Below, in pieces: positions 46,293-55,708 of a stretch of 64,000 nt of DNA. The position numbers were made by a program, and so were the translations under genes. Source of the stretch: Liberibacter brunswickensis (lineage in GTDB: Bacteria > Pseudomonadota > Alphaproteobacteria > Rhizobiales > Rhizobiaceae); assembly GCF_036858155.1 (NCBI RefSeq), contig NZ_JAAEJX010000009.1, positions 1 to 64,000 on the forward strand. Reading direction: 5' to 3'. The notes below the pieces were generated by a model. It searched no databases, had not been told where the DNA came from, and saw only the letters and a program-made list of their open reading frames with translations. How positions within the stretch are numbered: the stretch's first letter is position 1; every line of letters begins with the position of its first letter.

Positions 46293-48239
46293 CTAATCAC
46301 AATTGGACACATCAGTAGTTTTTACATTTTCTTCAGGACAATCAATATTTTCTTTTTGAATACCTGATTGAGGAACTGATATACATTTTGAAGATTCATT
46401 TCCTTCTAAAGATCTACTTATTTTTTCACCTCTAATTAAAGACGCAATTTCCTTTCCAGATAACGTTTCATATTCTAATAATCCCTCAGCAATAGCAATA
46501 AAATTATCATTCTTATCTTGTATAATTGATTTAGCTTTTTGATATGCTTCTTCTATAAGACGGAACACTTCTTTATCTATTTTCTGAGATGTATCATCCG
46601 AAACACTTCTAGAACGAGACACAACATGTCCTGGAAGTACTTCTTGCTGACTTTCTCCATAAAAAACTTTTCCTAATACATCAGAAAAACCAAATTGAGT
46701 TACCATAACACGTGCTAATTTAGTTGCATATTCAATATCTGACATAGCACCTGAAGTAACATTATCTTTTCCAAAAATAATTTCTTCAGCAACTCTACCT
46801 CCCATTAGAATAGCTAAACGGGATATCATCCATAGATAACTTGTTGAATGACGATCTGCCTCAGGTAATTGCATTACCATACCCAATGCTCTTCCACGTG
46901 GAATTATAGTAGCTTTATGAAGAGGATCTGCTTTTGGAACATGACAAGCAACAACTGCATGTCCAGCCTCATGATAAGCAGTTATCTTTTTTTCTTCTTC
47001 TGTCATTGCTGTAGAACGACGTTCTGCCCCCATAAGGATTTTATCTTTTGCATCTTCAAATTCTTGCATTGTAACCAAACGCCTGTTACGACGGGCCGCC
47101 ATCAATGCTGCTTCATTTACCAGATTTCTCAAATCTGCACCAGAGAAGCCAGGAGTCCCTCTAGCAATAGTTTTTAAAAAAACATTAGAAGCAAGTGGAA
47201 CATTACGACTGTGAACTATAAGTATTTGCTCTCTACCAACAACATCAGGATTAGGAACCGTTATCTGGCGATCAAAACGACCTGGTCGTAACAAAGCAGA
47301 ATCCAAAACATCAGGACGATTAGTAGCAGCTATAAGAATTACACCTTCACTAGATTCAAATCCATCCATTTCTACCAATAATTGATTTAGAGTTTGCTCA
47401 CGCTCATCATTACCACTCCCTAAACCTGCACCACGATGGCGACCAACAGCATCAATCTCATCAACGAATATAATACATGGTGAATTATTTTTAGCTTGTT
47501 CAAACATATCACGAACACGAGAAGCACCAACTCCAACAAATAATTCTACAAAATCAGAACCAGATATAGTAAAGAATGGAACGTTAGCTTCGCCCGCTAT
47601 AGCACGAGCTAATAATGTTTTACCAGTCCCAGGAGGCCCTACAAGAAGAACTCCATGAGGAATACGACCACCTAAACGCTTAAATTTTTGAGGATCACAA
47701 AGAAAATCTACTATTTCTTGTAAATCTTCTTTTGCCTCATCAACACCAGCTACATCTTCGAATGTTACACGAGCAGAATTTCCTGAAAGCAACTTAGCTT
47801 TGGACTTTCCAAAACCCATAGCACCACGTGCTCCCCCTCCTTGTATTTGTCTCATAAAAAACATCCATACAAGAAATATGAATATTAACGGAAACCAACT
47901 ACTAAAATAGCTTATTAAGCTTGTAGAACCATCATTTACTGGCTTTGAAGCAACTTCTACATCCTTCGAAATCAATTTAGATAAAAGATCATCGCTGATA
48001 CCTGATGGAGAGTAGGTTTGAAAAGGAGCATTACCTCTAACATAAACTCCAGATATATTACGCCCTACAATAGATACCTTGTGAACGGATCCATTATCTA
48101 CATCTTTCATAAATTGAGAATAAGAGATCTCTTGCATACCATCTTGCACAGAAGAAGGCGCTTGAAATATAGAAAAAGACGCTATTAAACACAATGCTAT
48201 CATAATCCATAAAACGAAATTCCTAACGTTAGAACCCAT
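46293..48239 (-). CDS. ftsH: ATP-dependent zinc metalloprotease FtsH
   Basis: 648 aa inner-membrane AAA+ protease. Two N-terminal helices (about 8-27 and 110-128) flank a periplasmic domain. Walker A GPPGTGKTLLARAIAGEA, Walker B IIFVDEIDAVGRHRG, second region of homology ATNRPDVLDSALLRPGRFDR, and the zinc site AYHEAGHAVV. It degrades membrane proteins and regulators such as LpxC. 96 bases after tilS. Confidence 0.98.
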   Translation of the reverse strand: MGSNVRNFVLWIMIALCLIASFSIFQAPSSVQDGMQEISYSQFMKDVDNGSVHKVSIVGRNISGVYVRGNAPFQTYSPSGISDDLLSKLISKDVEVASKPVNDGSTSLISYFSSWFPLIFIFLVWMFFMRQIQGGGARGAMGFGKSKAKLLSGNSARVTFEDVAGVDEAKEDLQEIVDFLCDPQKFKRLGGRIPHGVLLVGPPGTGKTLLARAIAGEANVPFFTISGSDFVELFVGVGASRVRDMFEQAKNNSPCIIFVDEIDAVGRHRGAGLGSGNDEREQTLNQLLVEMDGFESSEGVILIAATNRPDVLDSALLRPGRFDRQITVPNPDVVGREQILIVHSRNVPLASNVFLKTIARGTPGFSGADLRNLVNEAALMAARRNRRLVTMQEFEDAKDKILMGAERRSTAMTEEEKKITAYHEAGHAVVACHVPKADPLHKATIIPRGRALGMVMQLPEADRHSTSYLWMISRLAILMGGRVAEEIIFGKDNVTSGAMSDIEYATKLARVMVTQFGFSDVLGKVFYGESQQEVLPGHVVSRSRSVSDDTSQKIDKEVFRLIEEAYQKAKSIIQDKNDNFIAIAEGLLEYETLSGKEIASLIRGEKISRSLEGNESSKCISVPQSGIQKENIDCPEENVKTTDVSNCD

Positions 48240-48335
48240 TTAAATACACCTCAGAATTAAAATTAACTATCGACTAACTAAAAGTACGAATAATCTAAAT
48301 AGAACCATGATGATAATAACAATAATTCAATAAAA

Positions 48336-49631
48336 TCAATCAAAATATATATTGTTTTTCTCAAAAAATGGCAATCTTGGAACAGATACTCCCCCAAATA
48401 ATATAGAAAACTCGTGAAAAACAGGTAAATCAAATCTCGTCATAAAACGAGAAAAAGGTGCCATAAAAGGTTTCCCTCCTTTTTTAGACGGCATACTAGA
48501 AATAGCACGCTGTGCAACTATAGAAGGAATGCCAGAAGGGACATCACTCTTTTTATATGACCTAGGACCAATCTGAACAAGTGTATCAGATAAGTTTTCA
48601 AATTTATATCTTCCATCCCAGATAGCGGTTTCCTTAGGAGGAATACTAAGAGTAGGAAGATTTCGCACTGCACGTGTTATCCACAAAAAATTAGCACGTC
48701 TATCTATTACAACTCTTCCAATACTAATACATCCCATTTTACCATATTTGATAAATGACATTAGTCTTTTCATGGAACTATATCCTGGAAAAAAAAATTG
48801 TCCACCACAAACCGCGATAGAAACCTTTAACAAATATGAGACAAGGGATGAATCCATATATAATACATCATTTGATACAGATATAATTGATCGCAAATGA
48901 ACTGTCAAATATTTGGGAATCAACATAGATATAGAATTATTAATTGTCATTCGCAAATTTTTAAATTTTTCTATCTTGTCATGTAAAGAATAAAGATCAA
49001 TATCACTAATAATACGCCTCACACGAGCACGTTCAAATCTATCATCATTATTACTAGGATCTTCACACCAACCAATATTGCGTTGCATTAAGAAAGAACG
49101 TATATCCTCTCGACGACATCTTAAAAATGGACGAACAATCCATAAATGAAGATCATATAAAATAGTATCACATATACCAGAAAGACCCATACCTTTTTCG
49201 GCGCAATCACGCTGAGAACGCATATAAACTGTTTCTAATTGATCATCGAAGGTATGTGCTGTAACAACTAACGTAGCACCAATTATCTTAGCATGTTTAG
49301 AAATCAACGCATATCGCACTTCTCGAGCAGCAGCCATTAATCCTGTTTTAGGCTTTGGATTTTTCCACGAAACTACTGAATGAGGAATTCCTAATTTAAA
49401 ACATATATTTGAGACATATTTAATTTCATCTTTAGCCTCCATCCTCAGATCATGATCTACAGAAATAGCAGAAAATTTAATATTTCTAAAAGAACTCTCT
49501 GAAAGGATAGAATGTAAAGCGACAAGTAATCCCATAGAATCTGACCCACCAGAAACAGCTACAAGAATATGTGCAGGATTTGCAATACTGCACACAAAAA
49601 ATCTTATACTTTCTATAGGAGATAAAAACAC
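48336..49631 (-). CDS. tilS: tRNA(Ile)-lysidine synthase TilS
   Basis: 431 aa. ATP-pyrophosphatase loop VAVSGGSDSMGLLVAL at residue 25, then VTAHTFDDQLETVYMR and RPFLRCRREDIRSF followed by WCEDPSNNDDRFERARVR, the TilS pattern. It converts C34 of tRNA-Ile2 (CAT) to lysidine. A tRNA with CAT anticodon of Ile2-like form is encoded at 34072. The frame start at 49631 is plausible. Upstream lie 228 bases where most relatives carry cpoB. Confidence 0.93.
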   Translation of the reverse strand: MFLSPIESIRFFVCSIANPAHILVAVSGGSDSMGLLVALHSILSESSFRNIKFSAISVDHDLRMEAKDEIKYVSNICFKLGIPHSVVSWKNPKPKTGLMAAAREVRYALISKHAKIIGATLVVTAHTFDDQLETVYMRSQRDCAEKGMGLSGICDTILYDLHLWIVRPFLRCRREDIRSFLMQRNIGWCEDPSNNDDRFERARVRRIISDIDLYSLHDKIEKFKNLRMTINNSISMLIPKYLTVHLRSIISVSNDVLYMDSSLVSYLLKVSIAVCGGQFFFPGYSSMKRLMSFIKYGKMGCISIGRVVIDRRANFLWITRAVRNLPTLSIPPKETAIWDGRYKFENLSDTLVQIGPRSYKKSDVPSGIPSIVAQRAISSMPSKKGGKPFMAPFSRFMTRFDLPVFHEFSILFGGVSVPRLPFFEKNNIYFD

Positions 49632-49859
49632 AAGAAAATCTTTATAAATTGGTTACTAAAATAAATGTAGCCATACAATTCATGATTTACTAATTTTAAA
49701 AACAAAAAAATTACATGAGCGTAAAATAGCAAAACATGATTTGATTAATATAATCAACCCTTAAATAATTCTTAACAACTATTTATACATCTAAAAGGTA
49801 CAATAAGTTCAAATATTACATTAAATTCAAAAAATTAATATTTACATTAAGTAATAGAT

Positions 49860-50315
49860 CTATCTACATTCTTTTAAAACAATTACCACACGACGATTTT
49901 TTGCATAAGCATTCTCGTCACGACCAAGCATAGAAGGAACTTCTTTTCCATAGGAAGTAACTTTCATGCGAGATTGATTAATACCTCCAGCCAAAAAATA
50001 ATTAAAAACCGAATAAGCACGGTGAAACCCTAATGCAATACTACTATTTCTAGAACCATGTTCATCTGTATGACCCTCGATAAGAAAGTCACAATCATTT
50101 TTCTCAAGAAAAGATGCTAAATTAGACAATAACTGAATTTCTGATGGACGAATGTAATATGAATTTACATCGAAAAAAATACTATTACCAGTTTCAGCAA
50201 GTTGGCTTTTCAAATAATCATAAGACGATGTTTCAGTATCAGCATTATCATTTACGTCATAACCTACCATGGAAATTGCCGATAAAATACCTAAAATAGC
50301 AATATATTGCTGCAT
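49860..50315 (-). CDS. pal: Peptidoglycan-associated protein Pal, lipobox lost
   Basis: Outer-membrane partner of TolB. The OmpA-like domain (about 40-150) shows FDVNSYYIRPSEIQLL, FLIEGHTDEHGSRNSSIALG and KNRRVVIVL. Start: GTG 50345 is open, but ATG 50315 follows AAAGGG and gives 151 aa. The N-terminus is MQQYIAILGILSAISMVGYD; the residue at the expected lipid-modified Cys is Tyr19 (TAT, 50261-50259), one base from TGT. No other Cys is near. As read, Pal would be secreted or membrane-tethered but not acylated. Confidence 0.9.
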   Translation of the reverse strand: MQQYIAILGILSAISMVGYDVNDNADTETSSYDYLKSQLAETGNSIFFDVNSYYIRPSEIQLLSNLASFLEKNDCDFLIEGHTDEHGSRNSSIALGFHRAYSVFNYFLAGGINQSRMKVTSYGKEVPSMLGRDENAYAKNRRVVIVLKECR

Positions 50316-50416
50316 AAAAAACCCTTTCGTACTAGTTCTCTGCACAAACTAACAGTTATTTTTTTTGAACAATAGATATAAGTTTTTGCAAAAAGAAAAA
50401 CATATAGTAAATGCAC

Positions 50417-51718
50417 TTAATCAGCAGATGCTACCCAATGTGGATCTAAAGCATATGAAGGCGTCTTGATTAATTGTTCATTACGACCATTTAAATCAAT
50501 TGAATATAGTTTTGATCTTAAATTATCATTTTTACGAGAAAACATCAAAGCGCGACCACTAGGAGACCATGTAGGAGTTTGCAAGTTAGAATCCTCTACT
50601 AATATGCGCTCTTCTGAACCATCTGCTTTCATCACTCCAATAGCAAACTTTCCTTCATACAATCTACTAAAAGATATAAAATCACCTCGCGGAGACCACG
50701 AAGGATCAAAATACGACGCATCGTCATTTTGTGAAATACGTTTTTGACTTGATCCATCTGATTCCATTATATAAATTTGTCGCATTCCTCCCCTATCACT
50801 TTCAAAAACTATTTTTGAAGAATCCGGAGAAGGAGAAGCAGAGATATTAGTAAACAAGGTGTTTGTTAAACGGTTAAAAGAGTTCGAATACAAATCAACA
50901 CTATAAATATCCATTGCTTCTTCTTTTTGAACACTCATAATTATTCTATTACCATTGGAAGAAAAATGAGGAGAAAATACCATGCCTCTAAAATTACCAA
51001 CCCTCTTGGGAGCTCTGTTTATTCTAACATCAATCAAATAAACCTTGAGAAGGTTATAATCATCATAAGTAGTGTATGCAACCTTCTGCTGGTTATTAGA
51101 AAAGTGTGGTGAAAAAAGTATTTGATCTTTATTAGGAGTCAAATAACGTACATTAGCACCATCTTGGTCCATGACACATAAACTATTTTTTAACATACCA
51201 TCAGAAACGTTTTCAGAAACGAACAAAACACGCGTATTAAAATCACTATTTTCACCAGTAATATTTTTATATATTTCATCAGAAATAATATGAGCAATTT
51301 TTCTCCAATTACCCGGAGAAGAAAAAAATTTCTTTCCTATTATCTGTTTGCGATCTTTAACATCCCATAATCGGAATTCTGTACGCAAGCGATCTTTACC
51401 TTCTTTAATCACCCGACCAGTTACAAGAACTTGAGCACCTATACTATGCCAATCTTGAAAACGTGGGATACTATCTGGATTAGTTATTTTTTGTTTGAAA
51501 GAACTTTGTAGTATAAGATTAAATACATCTGATCCTTGGAAATCTTTTGTTATAACCTCTGATAAGTTATTTCCTAATTCATCGATAGACACAAATTTAG
51601 TAACAGCAATAGATACTGGCGAATATTCAGGACTATTGATATCAACCTTTACCAAAGCATATGTTGGTGATAAAAAACCACAGATAAATACCAGCAATAA
51701 AAAAAGATTTAGCTTCAT
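50417..51718 (-). CDS. tolB: Tol-Pal translocation protein TolB
   Basis: 433 aa periplasmic beta-propeller. Signal peptide at 1-21 (ends SPTYALV). The N-terminal domain is followed by WD-like TolB repeats such as ISASPSPDSSKIVFESDRGG, YFDPSWSPRGDFISFSR and LQTPTWSPSGRALMFSRK. It binds Pal and TolA. Length is normal. Lies 101 bases before pal and 84 bases after tolA. Confidence 0.95.
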   Translation of the reverse strand: MKLNLFLLLVFICGFLSPTYALVKVDINSPEYSPVSIAVTKFVSIDELGNNLSEVITKDFQGSDVFNLILQSSFKQKITNPDSIPRFQDWHSIGAQVLVTGRVIKEGKDRLRTEFRLWDVKDRKQIIGKKFFSSPGNWRKIAHIISDEIYKNITGENSDFNTRVLFVSENVSDGMLKNSLCVMDQDGANVRYLTPNKDQILFSPHFSNNQQKVAYTTYDDYNLLKVYLIDVRINRAPKRVGNFRGMVFSPHFSSNGNRIIMSVQKEEAMDIYSVDLYSNSFNRLTNTLFTNISASPSPDSSKIVFESDRGGMRQIYIMESDGSSQKRISQNDDASYFDPSWSPRGDFISFSRLYEGKFAIGVMKADGSEERILVEDSNLQTPTWSPSGRALMFSRKNDNLRSKLYSIDLNGRNEQLIKTPSYALDPHWVASAD

Positions 51719-51802
51719 ACTAAGTTCCTTAAATTACAAAATCTCAAAACAAATTCCTTTTTAATTTCAAAACAATGGCATATACATAGACAAGGAAGAA
51801 CA

Positions 51803-52621
51803 CTACATCTTTGACGGTATAAAAAGAAGATTTATATTACGCAAACTATTGTAAGAATCTGAAGGAATCTTAAAAGGTTGTGATTTTATAACAGCTTTTC
51901 TTGCATTTTCCTTTAATATTCGACGAATTAATTCTGTTCCACCTACTGCCTCAACCTTAATATTTCCTAAAACCAAACCATTTTGTTTCAACTGAAAACG
52001 AATTCTAATCCGTAATTTCTTAAATTTCTTGAAATCAGGAGGAATATTCCAATTATCTATGATTTTTTTTCTTACAACACCTATCGCATTTTGAAAAAGA
52101 ATTTTTTGACTATTAACCTTACCAAGTCTTGGTAATATTACTTTATATTTCCTATTAGGTCTTAAGATACTATCCTTATCTATAGAAGGAGGAGATAATC
52201 CTTGCGATTTATTATTCTTGTTTGTTGTTTTGACATCCAGCTTCTTGTCAAGTACATCATCATGTACCTCTGATGAAAATATCTCTTTCGACGTTTGCCT
52301 TACTTTATTAGAAGAAAACTTAGCCTCATCTTCTGTATTGCTCATATTCATCTGATCAATAGACGTATCACTATCAGGAAAATCATGAACAATATTCTCC
52401 CTAATTGTATCTTTTAAATGGGAAACTTGCTCTTTTTCCCTCTTGTTGGGACTAATACCGTGTTTACTAAAATAGTAACCTTCATTATAAATATTATCTA
52501 CAGATAACATCTCATGACGAGATTTCGGAATGAACAACTGAATACTAAAATTGAAATACAGAATTAATAAGAATATAACGTGCAATATCATAGATATAGC
52601 AAGACCATTCTCTCCACGCAC
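51803..52621 (-). CDS. tolA: TolA-like protein
   Basis: 272 aa with one N-terminal membrane helix (about 8-26), a charged central region rich in Asp, Lys and Ser rather than the Ala-rich helix of enteric TolA, and a C-terminal TonB/TolA-like domain (about 185-270) with NWNIPPDFKKFKKLRIRIRF. It is shorter than usual. It should span the periplasm from TolQR to TolB-Pal. The identification rests on topology and on the tolQ-tolR-tolA-tolB-pal order. Confidence 0.85.
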   Translation of the reverse strand: MRGENGLAISMILHVIFLLILYFNFSIQLFIPKSRHEMLSVDNIYNEGYYFSKHGISPNKREKEQVSHLKDTIRENIVHDFPDSDTSIDQMNMSNTEDEAKFSSNKVRQTSKEIFSSEVHDDVLDKKLDVKTTNKNNKSQGLSPPSIDKDSILRPNRKYKVILPRLGKVNSQKILFQNAIGVVRKKIIDNWNIPPDFKKFKKLRIRIRFQLKQNGLVLGNIKVEAVGGTELIRRILKENARKAVIKSQPFKIPSDSYNSLRNINLLFIPSKM

Positions 52622-52636
52622 AGCTTTATCATCCTT

Positions 52637-53080
52637 TTATCTTCGGACAACGAAACTAACGTTTCTATGCCCACTGTCCCGGACATTCAACAAAATACTC
52701 ATTATGATACCATAAGGTGAATGACTTTCACCTCTAATCAATATGTATTTGTTGAACTTACCACTCTGTAACAATTCTATATTTTTGGTTATTTCATTCA
52801 ATGAAACCTTTTTTCCTTTCATACGAATCTCTCCATTCGCATCGACATCTATTATAATAGGATATATATTGATATCAAGATATGGAGAACAATCCGATTT
52901 TGGATTAATACTCATAAAGCTTCCAATCAAGACCATGATTAAAATAAGAATTGAAACTATTAAAGCAATAGATTGTAATTGGCTATTTGTCGTTCCATAA
53001 ATTATTATAGGATTACGGCTTCCTCTTCTCTTATTGCGTATTTTCATAACGCCAACCTGTTTTTGTGTATTTATCATCAA
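52637..53080 (-). CDS. tolR: TolR-like protein without the membrane aspartate
   Basis: 147 aa, ExbD/TolR family by position, size and the C-terminal domain (KYILIRGESHSPYGIIMSIL, then RDSGHRNVSFVVRR). The single membrane helix at about 38-58 reads IALIVSILILIMVLIGSF. TolR and ExbD have a conserved Asp at its start (D23 in E. coli, in PLLDVLLVL); here there is no Asp before residue 63. A later Met (residue 12) with a basic MKIRNKRRG is an alternative start. The proton-path function is probably lost. Confidence 0.8.
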   Translation of the reverse strand: MMINTQKQVGVMKIRNKRRGSRNPIIIYGTTNSQLQSIALIVSILILIMVLIGSFMSINPKSDCSPYLDINIYPIIIDVDANGEIRMKGKKVSLNEITKNIELLQSGKFNKYILIRGESHSPYGIIMSILLNVRDSGHRNVSFVVRR

Positions 53081-53111
53081 ATAACTTTGTTAAAAACAGA
53101 AAAGAATATTT

Positions 53112-53804
53112 CTAAGACATATTACATTCAGTTTGTCGAGAAAGTATTGCTGAAAACTCATCAGCAAATCCTTCCATTTGCACTGAAAACTTTTTTGAAT
53201 CTGCCATAAACTTACTATAAGCTATAGAAGATGGAATTGATACACAAAGACCTAAAAAAATGCTAATCAAAGCTTCTATTATTCCAGGCATTGAAACGAC
53301 CATATTAGAATGATGTTCAGCAATACTTTGAACAAAACTCATCATGCCTAAAACAGAACCTAAAATACCTATAAGCAAACCTACAGAAGATATATTTTCA
53401 AGAAAACTCAATCGTCCTATTATATATTCTAATTCACGAGCGATAGCTACATCCATCATACGATCTATACGATCTTGCATTCCAATGGGAGAACGAGCTC
53501 CTTTTTCGCAGCTTTTCTTCCACTCACTCATAGCAGACATAAATATAGTAGCTAAACCAACGTTATGATTATCTTTTAATAATTTACACAATGCGTCTAA
53601 AGACTGCCCCGACCAGAAAAGTTTTTCAAACTCTCTAAAATGACGACGCATTATAATAAAACTTACACTTTTTTGAATGATAATGCTCCAACTATAAATG
53701 GAACAAATAAATAGCAAAATGATGATACACTTGACCGCTAATCCCATCTGCATAAAAAAAGAAAAAATACTTACATCCATGATAATAAATCCAAAATTAT
53801 TCAC
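53112..53804 (-). CDS. tolQ: TolQ-like inner-membrane protein
   Basis: 230 aa, MotA/TolQ/ExbB family with three membrane helices (about 15-40, 135-160, 172-195). Family text is visible in SSVGLLIGILGSVLGMMSF and MPGIIEALISIFLGLCVSIP. Compared with E. coli TolQ, Thr145 (GLFGTVWG) is Ser150 and Thr178 (EALIATA) is Ile182; both line the proton path. GTG 53804 has AGGA seven bases upstream; ATG 53780 is the alternative. tolR follows after 31 bases. Confidence 0.88.
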   Translation of the reverse strand: MNNFGFIIMDVSIFSFFMQMGLAVKCIIILLFICSIYSWSIIIQKSVSFIIMRRHFREFEKLFWSGQSLDALCKLLKDNHNVGLATIFMSAMSEWKKSCEKGARSPIGMQDRIDRMMDVAIARELEYIIGRLSFLENISSVGLLIGILGSVLGMMSFVQSIAEHHSNMVVSMPGIIEALISIFLGLCVSIPSSIAYSKFMADSKKFSVQMEGFADEFSAILSRQTECNMS

Positions 53805-53956
53805 ATATTTTTCCTATAAGGATTGAAATACAATTTATAAAATAATATCAAATATCAACTCTAAAGACCTGCTTATCATAAAAACCATCTCCTACCAATG
53901 TTCCCCTCTATGCATTCAATCAAATTTTAAAATGTGATATAACCAAATAACGAAAT

Positions 53957-54991
53957 TTACTTTTTATCAATATAAGGATAGTTTTTAACTGCATTAGGAA
54001 CGTCAATACCAAGATGTTTCCAAGCAATGGGCATCAAAATCCTTCCACGAGGTGTGCGTTGAATAAATCCCTGTTGTATCATATAAGGCTCTATCAAATC
54101 CTCTATAGCATCTCTAGGCTCTGAAAGGCCAGCAGAAATAGTATCTATACCAACTGGACCACCCTTAAAATTACGAGCAATCATTGTCAAATAACGCAAA
54201 TCAAGTTGATCAAAGCCCATTTTATCTACTGATAGACGAATCAAAGCTGTATCTGCTATTTCCTTAGTAATAGTATTAGCATTTGCAACCTCAGCAAAAT
54301 CTCGTATACGCCGTAACAATCTTCCTGCAATACGAGGAGTTCCTCTAGAGCGCATAGCAATTTCATATGCCGCATCATCTGTAATATCTAATCCTGTTAA
54401 CTTCGCACCTCTATGCACTATGATTTTTAAATCTTCTATTTTATAGAAATTTAATCTAATCGGAATACCAAAGCGATCTTGTAGTGGACTGGTAAGCAAA
54501 CCAACTCTTGTCGTTGCCGCAATTAGAGTAAAACGTGATAAGTTAATTTTTACAGAACGAGCTGAAGGACCTTCCCCAACCATTAGATCTAGTTGAAAAT
54601 CTTCCATGGCCGGATAAAGAATCTCTTCTACAACCGCGCTAAGCCTATGTATTTCATCAATAAATAAAACATCATGATCATCTAAATTAGTAAGCAAAGC
54701 TGCAAGATCTCCTGCTTTTGTAATGACAGGCCCTGAAGTCGAACGAAAATTTACTCCCAATTCTCTTGCAATGATATTCGCTAAAGTAGTCTTACCCAAT
54801 CCAGGAGGGCCTACAAATAATACATGATCTAACGATTCAGAACGTGACTTAGCAGCTTCTATAAAAACTTTTAGATTAGAACAAGCTTCTACTTGACCTG
54901 TAAATTCCCCTAAAGTTCTCGGACGCAACAAAGAAATATCTGAGTCCTCTTTAGAAGAATGCCCTGACAATAATCCTTCACGATCTACCAT
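53957..54991 (-). CDS. ruvB: Holliday junction helicase RuvB
   Basis: 344 aa AAA+ motor for branch migration with RuvA. Seen: LRPRTLGEFTGQ, Walker A FVGPPGLGKTTLANIIA, Walker B VLFIDEIHRL, sensor LIAATTRVGLL, arginine-finger region DRFGIPIRLNFY and C-terminal QGFIQRTPRGRI. It is last in ruvC-ruvA-ruvB. In most relatives ybgC lies between ruvB and tolQ; here only about 150 bases separate them. Confidence 0.98.
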   Translation of the reverse strand: MVDREGLLSGHSSKEDSDISLLRPRTLGEFTGQVEACSNLKVFIEAAKSRSESLDHVLFVGPPGLGKTTLANIIARELGVNFRSTSGPVITKAGDLAALLTNLDDHDVLFIDEIHRLSAVVEEILYPAMEDFQLDLMVGEGPSARSVKINLSRFTLIAATTRVGLLTSPLQDRFGIPIRLNFYKIEDLKIIVHRGAKLTGLDITDDAAYEIAMRSRGTPRIAGRLLRRIRDFAEVANANTITKEIADTALIRLSVDKMGFDQLDLRYLTMIARNFKGGPVGIDTISAGLSEPRDAIEDLIEPYMIQQGFIQRTPRGRILMPIAWKHLGIDVPNAVKNYPYIDKK

Positions 54992-55040
54992 TTTACTATC
55001 ATTTTCATGAATTGAATGTATAAAAATAAGATAATTAACA

Positions 55041-55661
55041 TTACATTTCTTTCAAAGCCAATCGAATGATCTGACTATCATCAATAATATTTTGTTCTTT
55101 TTTAATAACTGAAACAACAGCAACTGTTGCTTGATCTTGACTATACCCTAAGTTAACCAGGGCAGATATAGCATCAATAGCAACTTCAGGTATAGAGTTT
55201 ACATGTAATTGTTCTCTATTATTTAAAAAAGACATCTCTTTCTTATTATCAGAAGACAGCGAAGCCGCCTTTCCCTTTAGCTCTACCATAATACGATTAG
55301 CTACTTTTGTGCCAATACCTGGAATCTGACCTAGAACTTTACTATTTTGCAATATTATTGACTCTATCAAATCTGTTATTGTAATACGAGACAACACACC
55401 CATAGCAACCCTTGCACCCACGCCTTGTACACTTTGTAACAATACAAACCATTGACGCTCTAGGTTAGATATAAAACCAAAAAGTCGAATTTGATCCTGT
55501 CGCATATGCGTCTCGATAAACAAAGTACAAAAATCACCTATTTTCCCAAGACAAGATAATGTACGAATTGGACAGTAGATCATGTAACAAACACCATGTA
55601 CATCAATCAATACATAATCTTCATACAATCCCTCAATATTGCCTTTGATTTTTCCTATCAT
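55041..55661 (-). CDS. ruvA: Holliday junction DNA-binding protein RuvA
   Basis: 206 aa from the canonical start MIGKIKGNIEGLYEDYVLID at ATG 55661 (a GTG at 55685 is open but adds an untypical extension). Helix-hairpin-helix motifs are at VQGVGARVAMGVLS and IPGIGTKVANRIMVELKGK; the C-terminal domain that binds RuvB is EVAIDAISALVNLGYSQDQA. It recognises four-way junctions. Confidence 0.96.
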   Translation of the reverse strand: MIGKIKGNIEGLYEDYVLIDVHGVCYMIYCPIRTLSCLGKIGDFCTLFIETHMRQDQIRLFGFISNLERQWFVLLQSVQGVGARVAMGVLSRITITDLIESIILQNSKVLGQIPGIGTKVANRIMVELKGKAASLSSDNKKEMSFLNNREQLHVNSIPEVAIDAISALVNLGYSQDQATVAVVSVIKKEQNIIDDSQIIRLALKEM

Positions 55662-55708
55662 AATTTTACTACTTTCTAATTTCACCTATAAGTTAAATTC
55701 AATACAAC

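Noticed and set aside
46869..47177. 102-codon plus-strand frame inside ftsH
   Set aside because: Antisense shadow of the conserved FtsH AAA/protease region; composition is Cys/His-rich by chance.
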